Numbered from the stretch's first letter, positions 42,290 through 53,800 are shown. The stretch: DNA of 64,000 bases from Coix lacryma-jobi var. lacryma-jobi (GCA_009763385.1 CM019824.1:32308446-32372445); one strand, 5' to 3'. Numbers and translations are program-made. The notes: generated by a model not told the origin, from the sequence alone.

Positions 42290-44250
42290 TTTTTTGAGCT
42301 TATATATGGACAAGAACTAGTGTTGCCGATTGAAGTGAATTTGGATGCATACAAATTAGCTAAGAAAAATGATTTATCTACTACCATGTATCATGAATTG
42401 ATGATGGACAATATCAACGAGGTGGTTGACAAAAGAATGATGGATTTGGAGAATGAGATGTAAATTTAATATTGCTAGAGCTCAGAATAAGAAGGTAAAA
42501 ATAATTTGTTCCAGGTTGGTGATATAGTTTGGAAGACTGTTTTGCCTCTCGAGACAAAGAGCAACAAGTTCTACAAGTGGTCTCCAAGTTGTCAAGGACC
42601 ATATAAGGTGATCAAGGTCATCTTTCGGAATTCATACATGGTGGAGACTGAAAGGATCATGATGCCCAAGACGGGGGTGAATTGGGCTAATCTAAAATTT
42701 CTCGCAAGAATTAAAGCCTACACTAGCCCATTTCACCCCTTGTGCCTAAAAGTGTGTTTCAACTATTCTACCGCACAAAAGACTTGTACTTAGGTTCCAA
42801 TCCTACTCTAGCATGACAATTCTAGGAATGTAAATTGCAAGAATTGAAATTCTCAAAGTAAATGTGGAATGTAAAGAGAGAAAAGGAACACGATGATGTT
42901 TTCCTGAGGTAACAAGGTGTCGGCACACTCCCAAGTCTTGTTGGAGCACTCGCGCAAGGGTATCACTCCACCTTGGTCCGCGCAAGGACCAAGTGCTCAC
43001 TCCGGGTTGATTCTTTGCCTCTCCGGCCTGGTGAATCGCCCACTACCGGTCACAACTTGAGTTGGGCCATCCACAAGCTCTCCGGATGATCACCAAGCTC
43101 CCGATAACCACCAAACCGTCTAGGTGATGCCGATCACCAAGAATAACAAGCAAGAACTTTCACTTGACCAACACAAGGCTAATGAGATGGGTGGATGCAC
43201 ACTTGCTACTCTCTTCTCACTAATGAGGTGTTTAATCATGCGATTATTAAATCTCTCAATCTCACTAGGGCTCTTGCACTCACAAGGGTTACGTCTACTG
43301 TTCAAATAAGGAAGAGTACCTCCATGAATGAGTAGAAGGTCTATTTATACTCTCGAACTCAAACCATGCCCGAAGGGTACAACTCAGTTGTTAAGTGTTG
43401 ACCTGACGCGTCTGTCGTGGGGTGTCCAGACACGTCCGGTCATTGCCTAACGGCTAGCTGATGCTACTTCTGACAACAGTACTCTGCCCTAACCAGACTC
43501 TGCTCATGTCCGATCCAAGAAAACCCTCTTTGGAACCTCTCTAACGTGACCAGATGCAATCCTTAGGTGTGTCCGATCACTCTGGAGATAGCGTCCGGTC
43601 ACACCAGGGTGCACGTTTGATCCAGACCATGTAGTAGCGTCTGGTCACAACCAAACCCTAGCTACATCTGTCTAATACTAACCGGACGCACTGACCCAGC
43701 GTCCGGTCAGCAACCTCTCAGCGTCCAGTCACTCAAATGAAGCCACATTCACTTCCGAATAGTGACACTTTAGGGACAGACTTTCTTTCGAAAGATCTTT
43801 GGGCACCTTTTAGGCTATCTGGGCTTTGGTTAACAAGTGTGCATCAGACCTAACTCTATAGTCTCACCTAGGCCAAGCTACTCATTCATACTCCCCTTAA
43901 TAGTACAGCCAAAGGAAAAACAAAGTGCTAAACTACTCTAAGTGTCTCTCCAACACCAATCGACACTTAGAACTAGCCTATCTCCAACCTTGTGGTCCAT
44001 CCTTTGAAAACCGAATCAATTTCTATTGCTAGGGGCATGAATACCATATTGCCCAAACAATGACCATTATTGCGACCTAACTCAATTGTTTGTGCAAAAC
44101 ACACGTTAGTCACAATAATCTTGTGTTGTCATTGATCACCAAAACCCACTAGGGGCCTAGATGCTTTCAGGGACGTTGCAAGGAGATCGTCTACCCAAGG
44201 CACTCAATGGTAGATATTTGAAGAAGTATTATTCGAGTGTATGACAAGAT
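42290..44250 (+). pseudogene. Gypsy integrase C-terminal remnant, split by a solo LTR
   Basis: The plus strand encodes YGQELVLPIEVNLDAYKLAK, then, after stops, QVGDIVWKTVLPLETKSNKF and a GPYKVIKV...NSYMVET block, the end of a gypsy pol (GPF-like region). The reading frame is cut at 42648 by an inserted LTR and resumes at 44175 with LQGDRLPKALNGRYLKKYY. Several stops and a frameshift make it nonfunctional. Confidence 0.8.
42649..44169 (-). repeat. Solo copia LTR with target duplication
   Basis: The minus strand starts TGAAAGCATCTAGGCCCC at 44169 and ends CTTTCA at 42649, the same terminal pattern as the C1 and C2 LTRs. The flanks are GAGAC (42644-42648) and GGGAC (44170-44174), a 5-bp duplication with one change. 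It interrupts the gypsy integrase remnant and carries GTCCGGTCA-type motifs at about 43410-43730. 1521 bases; no internal region, so it formed by LTR-LTR recombination. Confidence 0.88.
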
Positions 44251-45359
44251 GCTCGAAAAGGTAAATAATTTACATATATATCACCCTTGGAACAAGAATG
44301 GTTGATGAATTGAGTGTTTATTATCATCCTCATATGCTTTATGGTTGCTATATGTTTTCAGATTCAGAAGCTTCACCTAAAAACAATAGCCATATGTTGA
44401 AACTAATTTGGGCCAAGTCTGCCAAAACTGGCTAAGTCAGTTTCCTATTGTTTTGACTGACTTTGGCAAAAGCTGGCTTTGTCGGTTGTAGAATTTGAGA
44501 AGAAGTTAGGATTCATGCAAATTTTAGATTTGTAAACATTTCGTCATGGGATAAGATACCACTCCACTCTATAAATATAAAAGGACACAATTGACTGAGG
44601 GTATATCTAAAAAATAAAAAACAAATACATCTACTTTTTATACATCTCAAACCCTAATTTCTTCCAATCCTCATACTCTCATATTCTACAAGTTTCATGA
44701 CAAGATTTGGGACGTTCTAGGTGCTTGCAATAGGTCTTCTCAGGAGGCATTTAATTTAGAGGTCTTTATGGCATTTCTATCCAAATTAAAACCGGCTAGG
44801 CTAGTTTTTGCCAGTTCACAGTTGTGGCTCAAGCTCTTTCTACGTGGACCTTTGCTATGTCAACACACATGATATGAAACTTACTCAGTGTGTAAATGCA
44901 TTAAAGATCATCATGTCTATTCCTTGCAAGAAAATTGTCATCTCACATGCCCTTTGTGGCACTTTAAAAGCTTCATCATCTATATATATAGTTATATATC
45001 TAATTTTGAGGCTAGTAATTCATGCTCCCCCTAGGAAGTCTGTGTGATGTTAGTAGCCAAGGTTAGCATATATTTATGTCATAGAAATATATAGATATAT
45101 ATTTTAAAGCACAATATAGTACCTCAAACATCCTACCAAAAAGATATCCTTGGTCAATGTGTATCTTATGTTGATCATGACATATAATTGGGTAGTGCTT
45201 AAATATCGACATATATTGTTCTACTTTTTTTTGACCCATATGATGATTGCATTCCATGGTAGTATTTATGCTATTGGTGCTATACATGTCGCCAAAAGTA
45301 AACAACCTTTGAATTGTATAGCATTAACTTATACCCTATTTTAGCTTCTTCAAGATGCC
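44251..45359 (+). other. Intergenic DNA, partly gypsy 3' noncoding
   Basis: A plus-strand CTATAAATATAAAAGGACAC at about 44570-44590 looks like an LTR promoter of the old gypsy element. Repeats of GCCAAAACTGGCTAAGTCAG-type sequence lie at about 44415-44485. After about 44800 nothing is recognised until the TATA box of the next gene. Confidence 0.4.
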
Positions 45360-45368
45360 TATAAAATA
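45360..45368 (+). promoter_or_regulatory. TATA box of the C2H2 gene
   Basis: TATAAAATA lies 63 bases upstream of the ATG at 45431, followed by a CT-rich stretch (TTCTTTCTCTCTTTGAG) typical of plant core promoters (Y patch). Confidence 0.6.
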
Positions 45369-45430
45369 CAGTTCTTTCTCTCTTTGAGCTATCTCACCGT
45401 AAAAGATAGGAGAGATAGCAGCACAGTCCA

Positions 45431-45763
45431 ATGTCTCGTAAAGCTAACCCTAGTCCCTATGGCTTAGCCTCCCTTGGAGCCGCAGTAGAGCCTAACAACA
45501 AGGAGCCACAGAGTGTGAAAACACTCTACAACTGTTCGTTTTGCAGCAAGACCTACAAAAGTCCACAGGCTCGTGGTGGGCACCAGAACGCACATAGGAA
45601 GGAAATTGTTGTGCTTTGGAGGAATTTGGAAGAGGAAATGTCAAATAAACGTGCAAAGCAAGCTCACAATGTGTTTGTTGCGTCTCATGATGTCAAGCAG
45701 CTTCCACTTGGCAGTGATTCTTTTGATGTTATCGCAAGCCTCGAAGTGGACTCTGAATCGTGA
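45431..45763 (+). CDS. Short single C2H2 zinc-finger protein
   Basis: A 110-residue intronless frame. One plant-type finger: C35-x2-C38-x12-H51-x3-H55. The usual QALGGH motif, which contacts DNA in plant single-finger proteins, is QARGGH here, followed by QNAHRKE. The N-terminus is Ser/Pro-rich. The C-terminus has no clear LxLxL EAR repression motif. The size and single finger fit the C1-1i class (KNUCKLES/LATE FLOWERING-like) of transcription factors. A TATA box at 45360 and AATAAA at 45783 frame the gene. The Leu to Arg change in the DNA-contact helix may alter binding or mark relaxed constraint. Confidence 0.85.
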   Translation: MSRKANPSPYGLASLGAAVEPNNKEPQSVKTLYNCSFCSKTYKSPQARGGHQNAHRKEIVVLWRNLEEEMSNKRAKQAHNVFVASHDVKQLPLGSDSFDVIASLEVDSES

Positions 45764-45782
45764 TATATGATATCATGAACCA

Positions 45783-45788
45783 AATAAA
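45783..45788 (+). terminator. Polyadenylation signal of the C2H2 gene
   Basis: AATAAA, 20 bases after the TGA stop, close for a plant signal but the only canonical hexamer nearby. Confidence 0.4.
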
Positions 45789-46126
45789 CCTTTGCTTGGA
45801 ATGGACATTTATCCTAAGTCGACCATCATATATTGATTGTTGAATAGACTAAGGAAATGGTGAATTGCATGCTACTCCTTTGTTTTGGTTTCTTATGTTA
45901 TAATATTTAATGTCTTATAGTTAAAGGTGTTACGTTAGCGATAAAACTGTCATGTAAGATTCCCTCAGTTTTGCTCTCGTGATCCTCTAGAAAAATTATG
46001 TATGTTTTGAATAGAATCATTAGATATACCATGAAATGTACTTTTTACAATATCTTTTGTTTACTGTGGCAGGCTCATGTCAGGGAACTACTTTGAGCGC
46101 CTTGGCCTAGCTTCAGGTAGCAAAAT

Positions 46127-46290
46127 TACTCCTTCAGTCTCAAAATAAGTGCACTTTTAGAGTTTAAAATTTATCCCAAAATAAATGCACATTTATATAA
46201 AAGACAATCTAGTACTATTTGTCTTTTTCTATTTTATTATTTTTCGAGATATAATGATTACACCTTTTTAGGGATATAAATGTAATTCTA
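46127..46290. mobile_element. Stowaway-like MITE fragment
   Basis: CTCCTTCAGTCTCAAAATAA followed by GTGCACTTTTAGAGTTT is a diverged Stowaway end; no matching right end is seen before 46300. Confidence 0.4.
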
Positions 46291-46310
46291 CACTAACCTT
46301 AGCATATTCG

Positions 46311-46754
46311 GTGTTGTTTGGTTAGGACTCCGTGTGAATGTAAACGACAATGCCATGATCTGAAAAACTGTAACGGAAATCGGTGATTGTTTGGTTCGTA
46401 TCTGTAATGGAAAGGAAAACAGTGGTCGTCTTCCTCGTTGAATGTTCCTCTTCCTTTCCAGTTGTTGAGAATCAGGTTCCTTACACGTCGGCCATGGGGA
46501 AGGGGCATCTGGCCCAGTGCGGCACCAGCGGCTGACCTGCGGACTGGCCGCCCATGCCTCTGTGCCGTCGTGTCGCAGCTCGGCGCTCCCGCGCCCAAAG
46601 CTCCGTGGTCCAGTGACCCATGGCGGGCGCCCCTGCGCTCAGTGCCCTTGTGGTGTACGCTTTGAGACAGGTCCGGCGATCTGGGTCCACGAGGACGCCG
46701 TGCAGAACAAATCCTCCCCCATGGCCCCATGGCAGAGTGGGCAAGCGTCTTCTT
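46311..46754. other. Left part of a composite transposon with a GC-rich insert
   Basis: GTTTGGTTCGTATCTGTAAT at about 46389 pairs in inverted form with ATTACAGTCACACAACCAAA at about 47573, which suggests one element interrupted by the LINE. Bases 46490-46740 are strongly GC-rich unlike their surroundings, with short open frames on both strands and no recognised domain; they could be a captured gene fragment. Confidence 0.3.
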
Positions 46755-47550
46755 TTTTTTTGATAGGAATTCACATTCCATTACTCAACCACGTCGGCTA
46801 AATCGCTCGACACCAAAGCCATAATACAGATTGGCACTCCTGCCCGTCACTGATGGTACTAGATCATTACTCTTACTGCCTAGCGAGGCAAGCTCATGAG
46901 CTACCCTATTACATTCACGAGAAGCATATTGGATAGAACAGGACCTGAAGCTTTCAGTCACCAACTCCTTTAGCTCATGAACAATGCCCCCCACAACCGC
47001 AAGTCTGAAATCATCACCCTGTAGAGCCCAAACCGCATGTTGTGAATCTGTTTCCAAGATAATGTCGTTTGCGCCAATTGACGCAGCTGCCTTCACTCCT
47101 TCCAAACATGCATTAAGCTCCATATGCAGGGGATTGGTCACATAGTGCACTCTCCCAGAGCCTGACTGAATCACTTCTCCCCACTCATCTCGAATGACAT
47201 AGCCCCACCCACCGTTCTTATCTGAATCCCTAAAGGCTCCGTCCACATTCACCTTCAACACCTCTGAAGGAGGTTTCACCCACTTTGTACTCCTATTGTG
47301 TATGCCTTCAACCCTTGCAATGCTATCCTGCAACTTCTTAACCTCCATTGCTTGTCTCCCACTCAGGCTAGCAATATCACCTGCCAATCTCTTCCTTGCT
47401 CCTTCTCTGACTTGGTTTCGTTCATGCCACCAATTGTTCAGGAGAAAAGCTGCTTTCAACTGTAACTCATAATCTGTTGTCAGCAGCTTCTGAATGGGCA
47501 AGCCTCTTCTAACTAAGAAGGGGATCAGATAGGTGAGCATTGTACTGAGC
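46755..47550 (-). mobile_element. 5'-truncated LINE with poly(A) tail
   Basis: The minus strand ends in a run of nine A (46763-46755) shortly after an RNase H frame, the expected 3' end of an L1-type LINE. Endonuclease and RT are missing, as is common after incomplete target-primed reverse transcription. Target duplication not resolved. Confidence 0.65.
46785..47540 (-). pseudogene. LINE RNase H-like domain (RVT_3 type)
   Basis: A 251-codon frame open at its 5' end. After a linker with HERNQVREGARKRL comes an RNase H fold: KVNVDGAFRDSDKNGGWGYV (first Asp), MELNACLEGVKAA (Glu), ILETDSQHAVWAL (Asp) and ASRECNRVAHELASLG (last catalytic position, here Asn/His-rich). This domain closes plant LINE ORF2 proteins and also occurs alone in plant genes. 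The adjacent poly(A) tract favours a LINE remnant over a host gene. Confidence 0.75.
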
Positions 47551-47637
47551 TGTATCCGTTAACGCTGTGATCCATTACAGTCACACAACCAAACAGGAAG
47601 CAGCGGGATCAGTTTACACTGTAAATGGATTACAGGT

Positions 47638-48865
47638 TGTCCGGGGAACGCCAAAGGGGTACCCCAATCAACGCAAAACACTTGGGTTAAAACCTAGAAC
47701 ACCAATTAGTAACAAACCTAACTAGTCCAACCCCCTCGAGGCCTGCAACGCTGGCCCACATAGCCAGGCCTCGGGCTGGCACTCGCTCCCCGTCTCGCCC
47801 GAGCCCTCCGAGCCAGGCCTCGGGCGAGTGCTCCACTAAACCCTCGAGTCCTGGCATATAGGCCTCGAGCCCCCCACAGCCGGACGCCACACCTCGAGAC
47901 CCCACGCGGGGACCTTGAGCCTCTTTGGCACAACAGCCTACCCCTCGAGGGCACATCACGCCCCTCGAGCAGTGCCAAGTACCGGATGCCAACCCCACAC
48001 TAAATATTTAATGCACTCACCTACCCCCGTCACGTCCTCTGAGACGCAGCATGCGCCACAGTGAACCGGAGTCTGAGTCAAACCTCCTTTTTACCATAAG
48101 CATGGGTGAAAAGGCACCAGTACAGCACTGTTCGACCATACCCTGCACTGTGGCACATCCCGGTCACATCTCGAGACCCGGATTTCCGTTGTACGACCAG
48201 GTTTCCCCGGGACTCGCCCATACCTGCGGAGCTCGAGCCTCCCGCAGGCGCCACCTCGAGGCTGGTTCTGCGCCCCTCGAGCCCTAATTGCTGTCACATG
48301 ATTGGAGGACAGGTACCCCAAGACCCGGAGGGACCCCGCCGTGTCGTGTACGTTCCGGGATGGGTGCTGTACAGCCCCCACATTGCCACGCCTCCACGTC
48401 CGCGCCCGGGATGGAGGCCACGCATCAAGGACGCCTCAACAGCAACACTCACGTTGGCTGCAGTGACTTCGACAAGACAGAGTTCCTACCCTTCGCCATA
48501 TCGAGCGCTGTTCATGTCAATCCTGTGTAAACCCTGGCCTCCTCTTGTTCTATAAAAGGGGACGTCAGGGCCTTCGCGCGGGGGAGAACAAGGCACGAGT
48601 CTACGGTTACGCACGGGCTTGCACGACACAAGTCCACGCACACACACTCAAGTCTGGACTCCGGTCCACGCTCACTGAGCTTGTATTCGCCCCTGTACAA
48701 GCACTTAGGTGCAAGTAATACAAGAACCTCCTCCCCCGCTGGACGTAGGGCCTTCTTTGCCCGAACCAGGACAAATCCTTGTGTCATCTTGCATCACCAT
48801 CCAGGAAGAGAGCACGCGATCATATTACTAGTTGGTGTCATACCCCCGGGTTCGATACACCGACA
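47638..48865 (+). repeat. 5' LTR of element 2 (1228 bp)
   Basis: Starts TGTCCGGGGAAC and ends CACCGACA, directly before the PBS. Compared with the element 1 LTR it has a single CTCGCCCGAGCCCTCCGAGCC unit instead of the array, and noticeable divergence in the first 500 bases. Confidence 0.9.
48551..48557 (+). promoter_or_regulatory. TATA box of the element 2 LTR
   Basis: TATAAAA followed by GGGGACG, in the same setting as 10452 in element 1. Confidence 0.75.
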
Positions 48866-48867
48866 GT

Positions 48868-48885
48868 TGGCGCGCCAGGTAGGGG
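48868..48885 (+). other. Primer-binding site of element 2
   Basis: TGGCGCGCCAGGTAGGGG starts two bases after the LTR end. Its complement ends in CCA as a tRNA 3' end should. I do not assign the tRNA. Confidence 0.7.
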
Positions 48886-48923
48886 CCTTCGCGTGTCCGA
48901 GCCAATTTCTCGTTGTTTCCTGG

Positions 48924-51124
48924 ATGGCTTCATCCCCTCCTTCGTTCTCGGCTGGCGCCATCGTCTGGTTCGGGAGCCTCGAGTTCCTGGCCACCGGCAA
49001 CGGCAACGAACTGACCCTGCTCTCCACGGAGGGCCCGAGCGGGAGGCGTGTCACGCCATCCCGCGCGGGGGGCGTGGCGCGTCGCCCGCACCACCATGCG
49101 TCGCCACCTCGCGAGCGGCGCCGTCGTCATCATCGCCGCCGGGCACTGGCAGAGCCCGCTGCGTACACCCACTTTCCCGCGGCCGGCGCAGAGTCCCCAA
49201 TGAGGAACCTGTCCAGCGCACGGCCGGAGACTTCCAGGGCGCGCGCGCACTCCCCCAGCGAATTCGCGTTCGTCATGCGCACAGACCGGGAGCCTGGCCA
49301 GAGGCCCCCGAGCCGTGCTCCGTCGACACCACCAGGCCTCCTCCCTCACAGGGTGTACCGCGCCCGACGCCAGCGGCCCCCGTTTGGCCTCAACAGCTCC
49401 GCAGCTGCTCACGCCCACCACCTCGACGAGCGTCATCAGGGCCGGACGGCGGCAGAGCGGGAGGAACGTCCGGGTGTGCTCCTACGAGCCACCACCGACC
49501 TGGAGGTCGTCTACCCCGCGCAAGTCGACCGCGGCTTTTTACGAGTCGTCGAGCCACCCCGGCGAGCCACCATCGGAGAGTGGTACCGCGAGCTGCAGTC
49601 CCAGCATGAGCCAGGGCAGCGCGATGTCAATAGCTCCGACTCCGACGAGTACGACTACCACGACCCTGACCTCTGGGATCCCACCAGGGAGTGCTTCCAG
49701 CTCGAGGGAGTCGTAAGCGATACTGAGGACCACGGCGACGACAACAGGCCGGCGCTCAACCTCGAAGAGCCCGGAGACATGGCTGCGGCAGGCGGGTCAC
49801 GCGTTCAGGGGAGGAACGAACCCCCGGCACCGGCTGCACCATCTCAGCACAGCGACGACCGAGCGGCGCAGCTCGCGCAGCTGCGGGAGGCCATCGCCAA
49901 GGCCGAGGAGGATCGACAACGCCTGCTGCAGCTCGAGAAAACCCTAGCACAAGAACCGGCCCAGCCTCGAGGCGCCGGTGTTCGTGGCCGAGCTCGAGAG
50001 GTCCACCGACAGATCCTCGAGGACGGGGCGCCAGCACGCCCCGAGGTGCGTTTCCCGCGAGCCGGGCAGAACGTGGTGGCGGCGGCGATGCTGCTCCGTG
50101 ATCTACCCGCCGTCTGCAACCCTGACGCCAGGCGCATGCTTGGGGAAATGAAGAACCTCCTCGAGACAGCCGCTGTGCAGCAGGCCGAGAGCTCAGCCTC
50201 GCGGCGGCGCGGGACGGCCTCGGGGAAACCGGCAGACACGCCCCGCAACGAGCGCGAGGCATCCGTCCACCAGCCGGACGCCTCTCGAGCTAGGCCAGTC
50301 CGCGAATGGATCATCGACAACCGGCCACCTCGAGACCCCAATGACGCCCGCAACGACATCAACCGACGGCGCAAGGACAAGGGGGCCCAAGAGCATGGCT
50401 ATAGCGCCCATCGAGGGGGGCGCTACGACAGTGACGAGGACTGGCAAGTCCTCGAGCCCCCGGGCCCCAGAGTCTTCAGCCGGGCCATCCGCAGCTCGAC
50501 CCTCCCCGACCGCTTCCGACCACCGACCAACATCGTGAAGTATGACGGGGAGGTCGAGCCCAAGCTCTGGCTCTCGGACTTCCGCCTAGGCTGCCAACTG
50601 GGCGGAGCGAAGAACGACGACCGTGTGATCATACGCCAACTCCCACTTTACCTCTCGGACACCGCCCGCCGGTGGCTCGAGGGGCTCCCGCCGGATCGGA
50701 TCGACGACTGGGCTGACCTAGTCAGGGTCTTCGACGGGAATTTCAAGGGGACCTGCGTGCGCCCAGGCAACCCCTGGGATCTACGGCGTTGCAGGCAGGC
50801 AGTGGACGAGCCCCTCCGCGACTTTGCTCGGCGATTCTCGAAGCAGCGCCTCGAGCTCCCCCACGTGCCTGATGAGGACGTCATCTCAGCGTTCCTCACG
50901 GGCACGACATGCCAAGAGCTAGTTCATGAGCTAGGACGCTACCGTCCCAGGACGGTCGAGGACCTGATGGATCGTGTCACCAGCTTTGCCTCAGGCGACG
51001 AGGCAGTGGGGGCCTTCTTTGGCCGTTCCACGGACAAAGGTAAGGCGGTGACCGCGCCGGAGGGCTCGAACAAGGGTAACGACGCCAAGAACGACAACAA
51101 TAACAGCAACAAAAAGAAGAAGAA
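48924..51124 (+). CDS. gag: Gypsy Tat gag of element 2, 3'-truncated by insertion
   Basis: The open frame begins upstream in the LTR, but ATG 48924 (MASSPPSFSAGAIVW) is the first after the PBS. The N-terminus is Arg/His/Pro-rich and low complexity. An acidic DSDEYDYHDPDLWDP stretch, a coiled coil (LAQLREAIAKAEEDRQRLLQ) and the Retrotrans_gag domain (PF03732-like) follow; the last includes FRPPTNIVKYDGEVEPKLWL, DTARRWLEGLPPDRI and FNGNFKGT-type patches near codons 530-700. A Lys/Asn run (NNNSNKKKKN) is where element 3 inserted; the frame then reads 16 codons into its LTR and stops at 51173. The CCHC knuckle and protease lie beyond the insertion. Confidence 0.9.
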
Positions 51125-51913
51125 TGTTGGGGGGAAGGGACCCTCGGCAGAGGCGCCACGCGGGCTGGCTTAACAAAACGGCCCGCGCACCTTCGCCGTC
51201 TATCCCCCTATTTCATCCTGTCATAGTCTCTCAGGTCGCCAATCAAACCTCTGAACACTGACCCAACCTTCGGAAGTGTTCAGGTACTTTTTGCAGGAAG
51301 AGGGCGTGAAGAGCGATGGGAGTGACCCTCGCGCATCCCGCGTACCTTCGCCAAGAGGCCCAGGCCCAACTGGTGGCGAAGGACCTCAAGCTCTGCGACT
51401 GGACGGATACCTCCGCAGGACGAAGGTCGGCCCTTGTCTTTCCATCGCGAGGTTAAGGCGTGACGACAACGCGGCAGGCGACCCTCGCCGGCCTTCGAGG
51501 CCATTCCACTTGGAGCGATGGGTCGGGCAAGCGTCAGTGGAGCGTTGGCCCGAGGGCAAGCGAGATCGAGGGTCTGGCACTCGTTCTCCCCCCTCGAGGG
51601 TGATAAGAATCAGGTGGCGGCGCGCAGGAAGGAGGCTGACTAGGGTTTTCACCTTAGCTGTGTTTTTACGTTATTACCCCTCCTCCCTGTGTGGAGCCAG
51701 GGAATCTTTTCTGTACCCTTTTGTAATTGATCCCATGACCCTTGGTATTCCCTATAAATACCAGGGAGTGAACAGTGTAAAGGCACGATTTTTTGAGAAG
51801 AGAGCCACGTCAACCTTGTCTTTGTTTCCTCAGCCTTCGCTGTTGTTTCCGACACTTGGTCGCCTTCGCCACTCCCTGTACAAGTGCGGAAGTGGGGCAA
51901 GTGTGTTACCAAT
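51125..51913 (+). repeat. 5' LTR of element 3 (789 bp)
   Basis: Starts TGTTGGGGGG and ends TACCAATA (one change from a perfect TGTTGG/CCAACA pair), directly before the PBS. The beginning matches 63349 onward. Confidence 0.92.
51753..51760 (+). promoter_or_regulatory. TATA box of the element 3 5' LTR
   Basis: TATAAATA within CCCTATAAATACCAGGG; the same sequence is at 63973-63980 in the 3' LTR. Confidence 0.75.
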
Positions 51914-51916
51914 AGT

Positions 51917-51934
51917 TTGGCGCCGACCGTGGGG
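51917..51934 (+). other. Primer-binding site of element 3
   Basis: TGGCGCCGACCGTGGGGA, three bases after the LTR end. It begins like the tRNA-Asp-type PBS (TGGCGCCG) but then diverges. Confidence 0.65.
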
Positions 51935-51946
51935 AGCGAAGTTCGA

Positions 51947-53800
51947 AATGGCAGGAAACAGGAGAGCGCCCACAGCAAGGGACCGACGCGTCGCCAGTGA
52001 GACAGCGACGGTGGCTCCGCCCGCTGAGGAGATTGTGCAACCCTCGGAAGCAGAGGGTGCACCCCAGAATCTGAAGTCCTGGGCCCCAGGCCCGAGTGGT
52101 GGCACAGCCGCACCCCCACACTTCTGGAGAAGGAGAGGGGAGAGATGAAGAAGAGTTGGGCCTCGAGGCCCTTGAAAGAATTTAAGCTGAGCTGCAAGAG
52201 AAGAAGAGGCGCCTGGATCAGCTTGCGAGGCACAACCGGTTGCGCTCGATCAGGCAAAGGGCAGATGAGGCCAGGGAACAGCTTCGCCGAATGGAGGAAT
52301 CTCTCGCTGCGGCTGAAGCCGAAGCCGAGGGATGGAATGATGAGGAAATGCCCCCGCTACAAGAGGGGAATGAGGAGCGGGGTCAAGACAACCCTCGTCG
52401 CCATCCACCACCACCCACCACCAATTCACCCAGAACCCACATCCTATGAGGCCCACCAACTTTCGCCAACTCTACCCAGATGAGAGAGAGCCTAACCTTC
52501 GCAACCAACGAAGACAACAACACCAAATGCCCTATGACCCAAAGTCTCCACTCTCCAAATGCTCCAAACCCAACCTGGCCACCGTGCTACAATCCACAAA
52601 ACCTGCCCCGCTACGACGGGCTCTCCGACCCTCGCCAATTCATAATGAGCTATGAAGCAGCAGTTGCCGCAGCAGGCGGGATGAATCAACAATGGCAAAG
52701 TCATTTGTCATCATCTTGCGAGACATTGCACACCTGGTACAACAACCTCCGCCCGGAACTGTGGATTCCTGGGCCAATCTCAGAGACAGACTCTGCACAA
52801 ACTTCAAAGGCATTACACCAGCCCATCAAACCCATTGAGTTGTTCAACTGCAAACAAGAAGAGCGCGAACCACTTCAAGATTATTGGCGGAGGTTCATCC
52901 AAATCAGAGCAAGAACCCCGGGTATATCCGACGAGGCTGTCATCCTCGCTGCAGTCAGTGGCCTGCGCCCAGGCCCATGCTCTTCGAAATTTGCCAGGAA
53001 GCCGGCAAACACAATCGAGGAATTACACGAGACAATGGAAAGATACTGTAGAGCAGACATGGACTTCAGAGCGAAGTCCGATGCTCGAAGGTCGCAGCAA
53101 AAGCCGCAGCCGGGGCCACAGCCAAGAGCAAACAACCCTCGCCAAGAACAAAGCAACATCGGTGCCATCAACAAACCAACACACTATGAACACCAAGGAC
53201 GGGGCACTCAACCTCCGAACAACCAAAACCCCCAGGTTTGCCACCCCCGCCAGATCAACGGAACCAGCAAAAAGACCCCGCGAAAATGTATTGTCATTTC
53301 TGTGGTCTTGGAAAGGGGCACACCACAAACAATGCGAATGCTTCGCCAAGGGAAAAGAGTTTCAGGAGTCCAAAAGAGCCGCTTCGGCAGACACACGAAC
53401 CATCAACCACACCAGGAAACCAAATTTCCACCCACCAAAACCTCCATACCACTATACCCCCATAAACTATGGCCTACCCTCGCAACAACCCATTTACCCC
53501 AACCACACTCTACAACCAAGCCTCCTACCAGGCAACACAATCCCACAACGCCAAAACACTCCATACACAGTCACATACCCACAACCCCCCAAAACCAAAT
53601 TCCAACAACCCACCAAGCCAGCAACGCTCTGCCACCACCACCGCCAATTCCGCTTTACCAGCACCCCAGCCTGTCAAAGCCGAAGCCCAGAGCCAAACGA
53701 CCATCAACAATCCAACATCAACCTTCGGTGTGATTCTAGCTATCACCGGAGGTTCAAATGAAGACCATGGTAACAAACGGCAGAGGAAGAACATGCCAGA
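51947..53800 (+). pseudogene. gag: Element 3 gag, frameshifted
   Basis: The ATG at 51947 opens MAGNRRAPTARDRR. The gag then continues across all three frames: a coiled coil (RADEAREQLRRMEESLAAAE) at about 52250-52350, the gag core at about 52600-53050 (PRYDGLSDPRQFIMSYEAAV, LQDYWRRFIQIRARTPGIS) with a shifted segment in between, and a CCHC knuckle at about 53289-53345 (CHFCGLGKGH then a Cys in another frame), followed by a Pro/Asn/Gln-rich tail. At least three frame changes mean no full Gag can be made from this copy. Confidence 0.82.

Larger units (their letters stand above)
47638..51124 (+). mobile_element. Element 2: Tat-lineage gypsy element, 5' part
   Basis: A 5' LTR, a PBS, and most of gag, interrupted at 51124/51125 by element 3; the remainder should resume right of the window. 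The LTR belongs to the same family as element 1, so the two partial copies complement each other. It inserted at the right edge of the LINE-bearing composite element. Confidence 0.9.

Noticed and set aside
45431..45763. Considered as a transposon-derived zinc finger
   Set aside because: The finger has plant transcription-factor spacing and near-QALGGH sequence, with its own TATA box; no BED, hAT or MULE domain is nearby.
46299..46781. A 160-codon minus-strand frame across the GC-rich patch
   Set aside because: It runs through the LINE poly(A) tail and has no recognisable domain.
48681..48923. Upstream extension of the element 2 gag frame into the LTR
   Set aside because: It crosses the LTR end and the PBS, so it is not translated as gag; ATG 48924 is the first start after the PBS.
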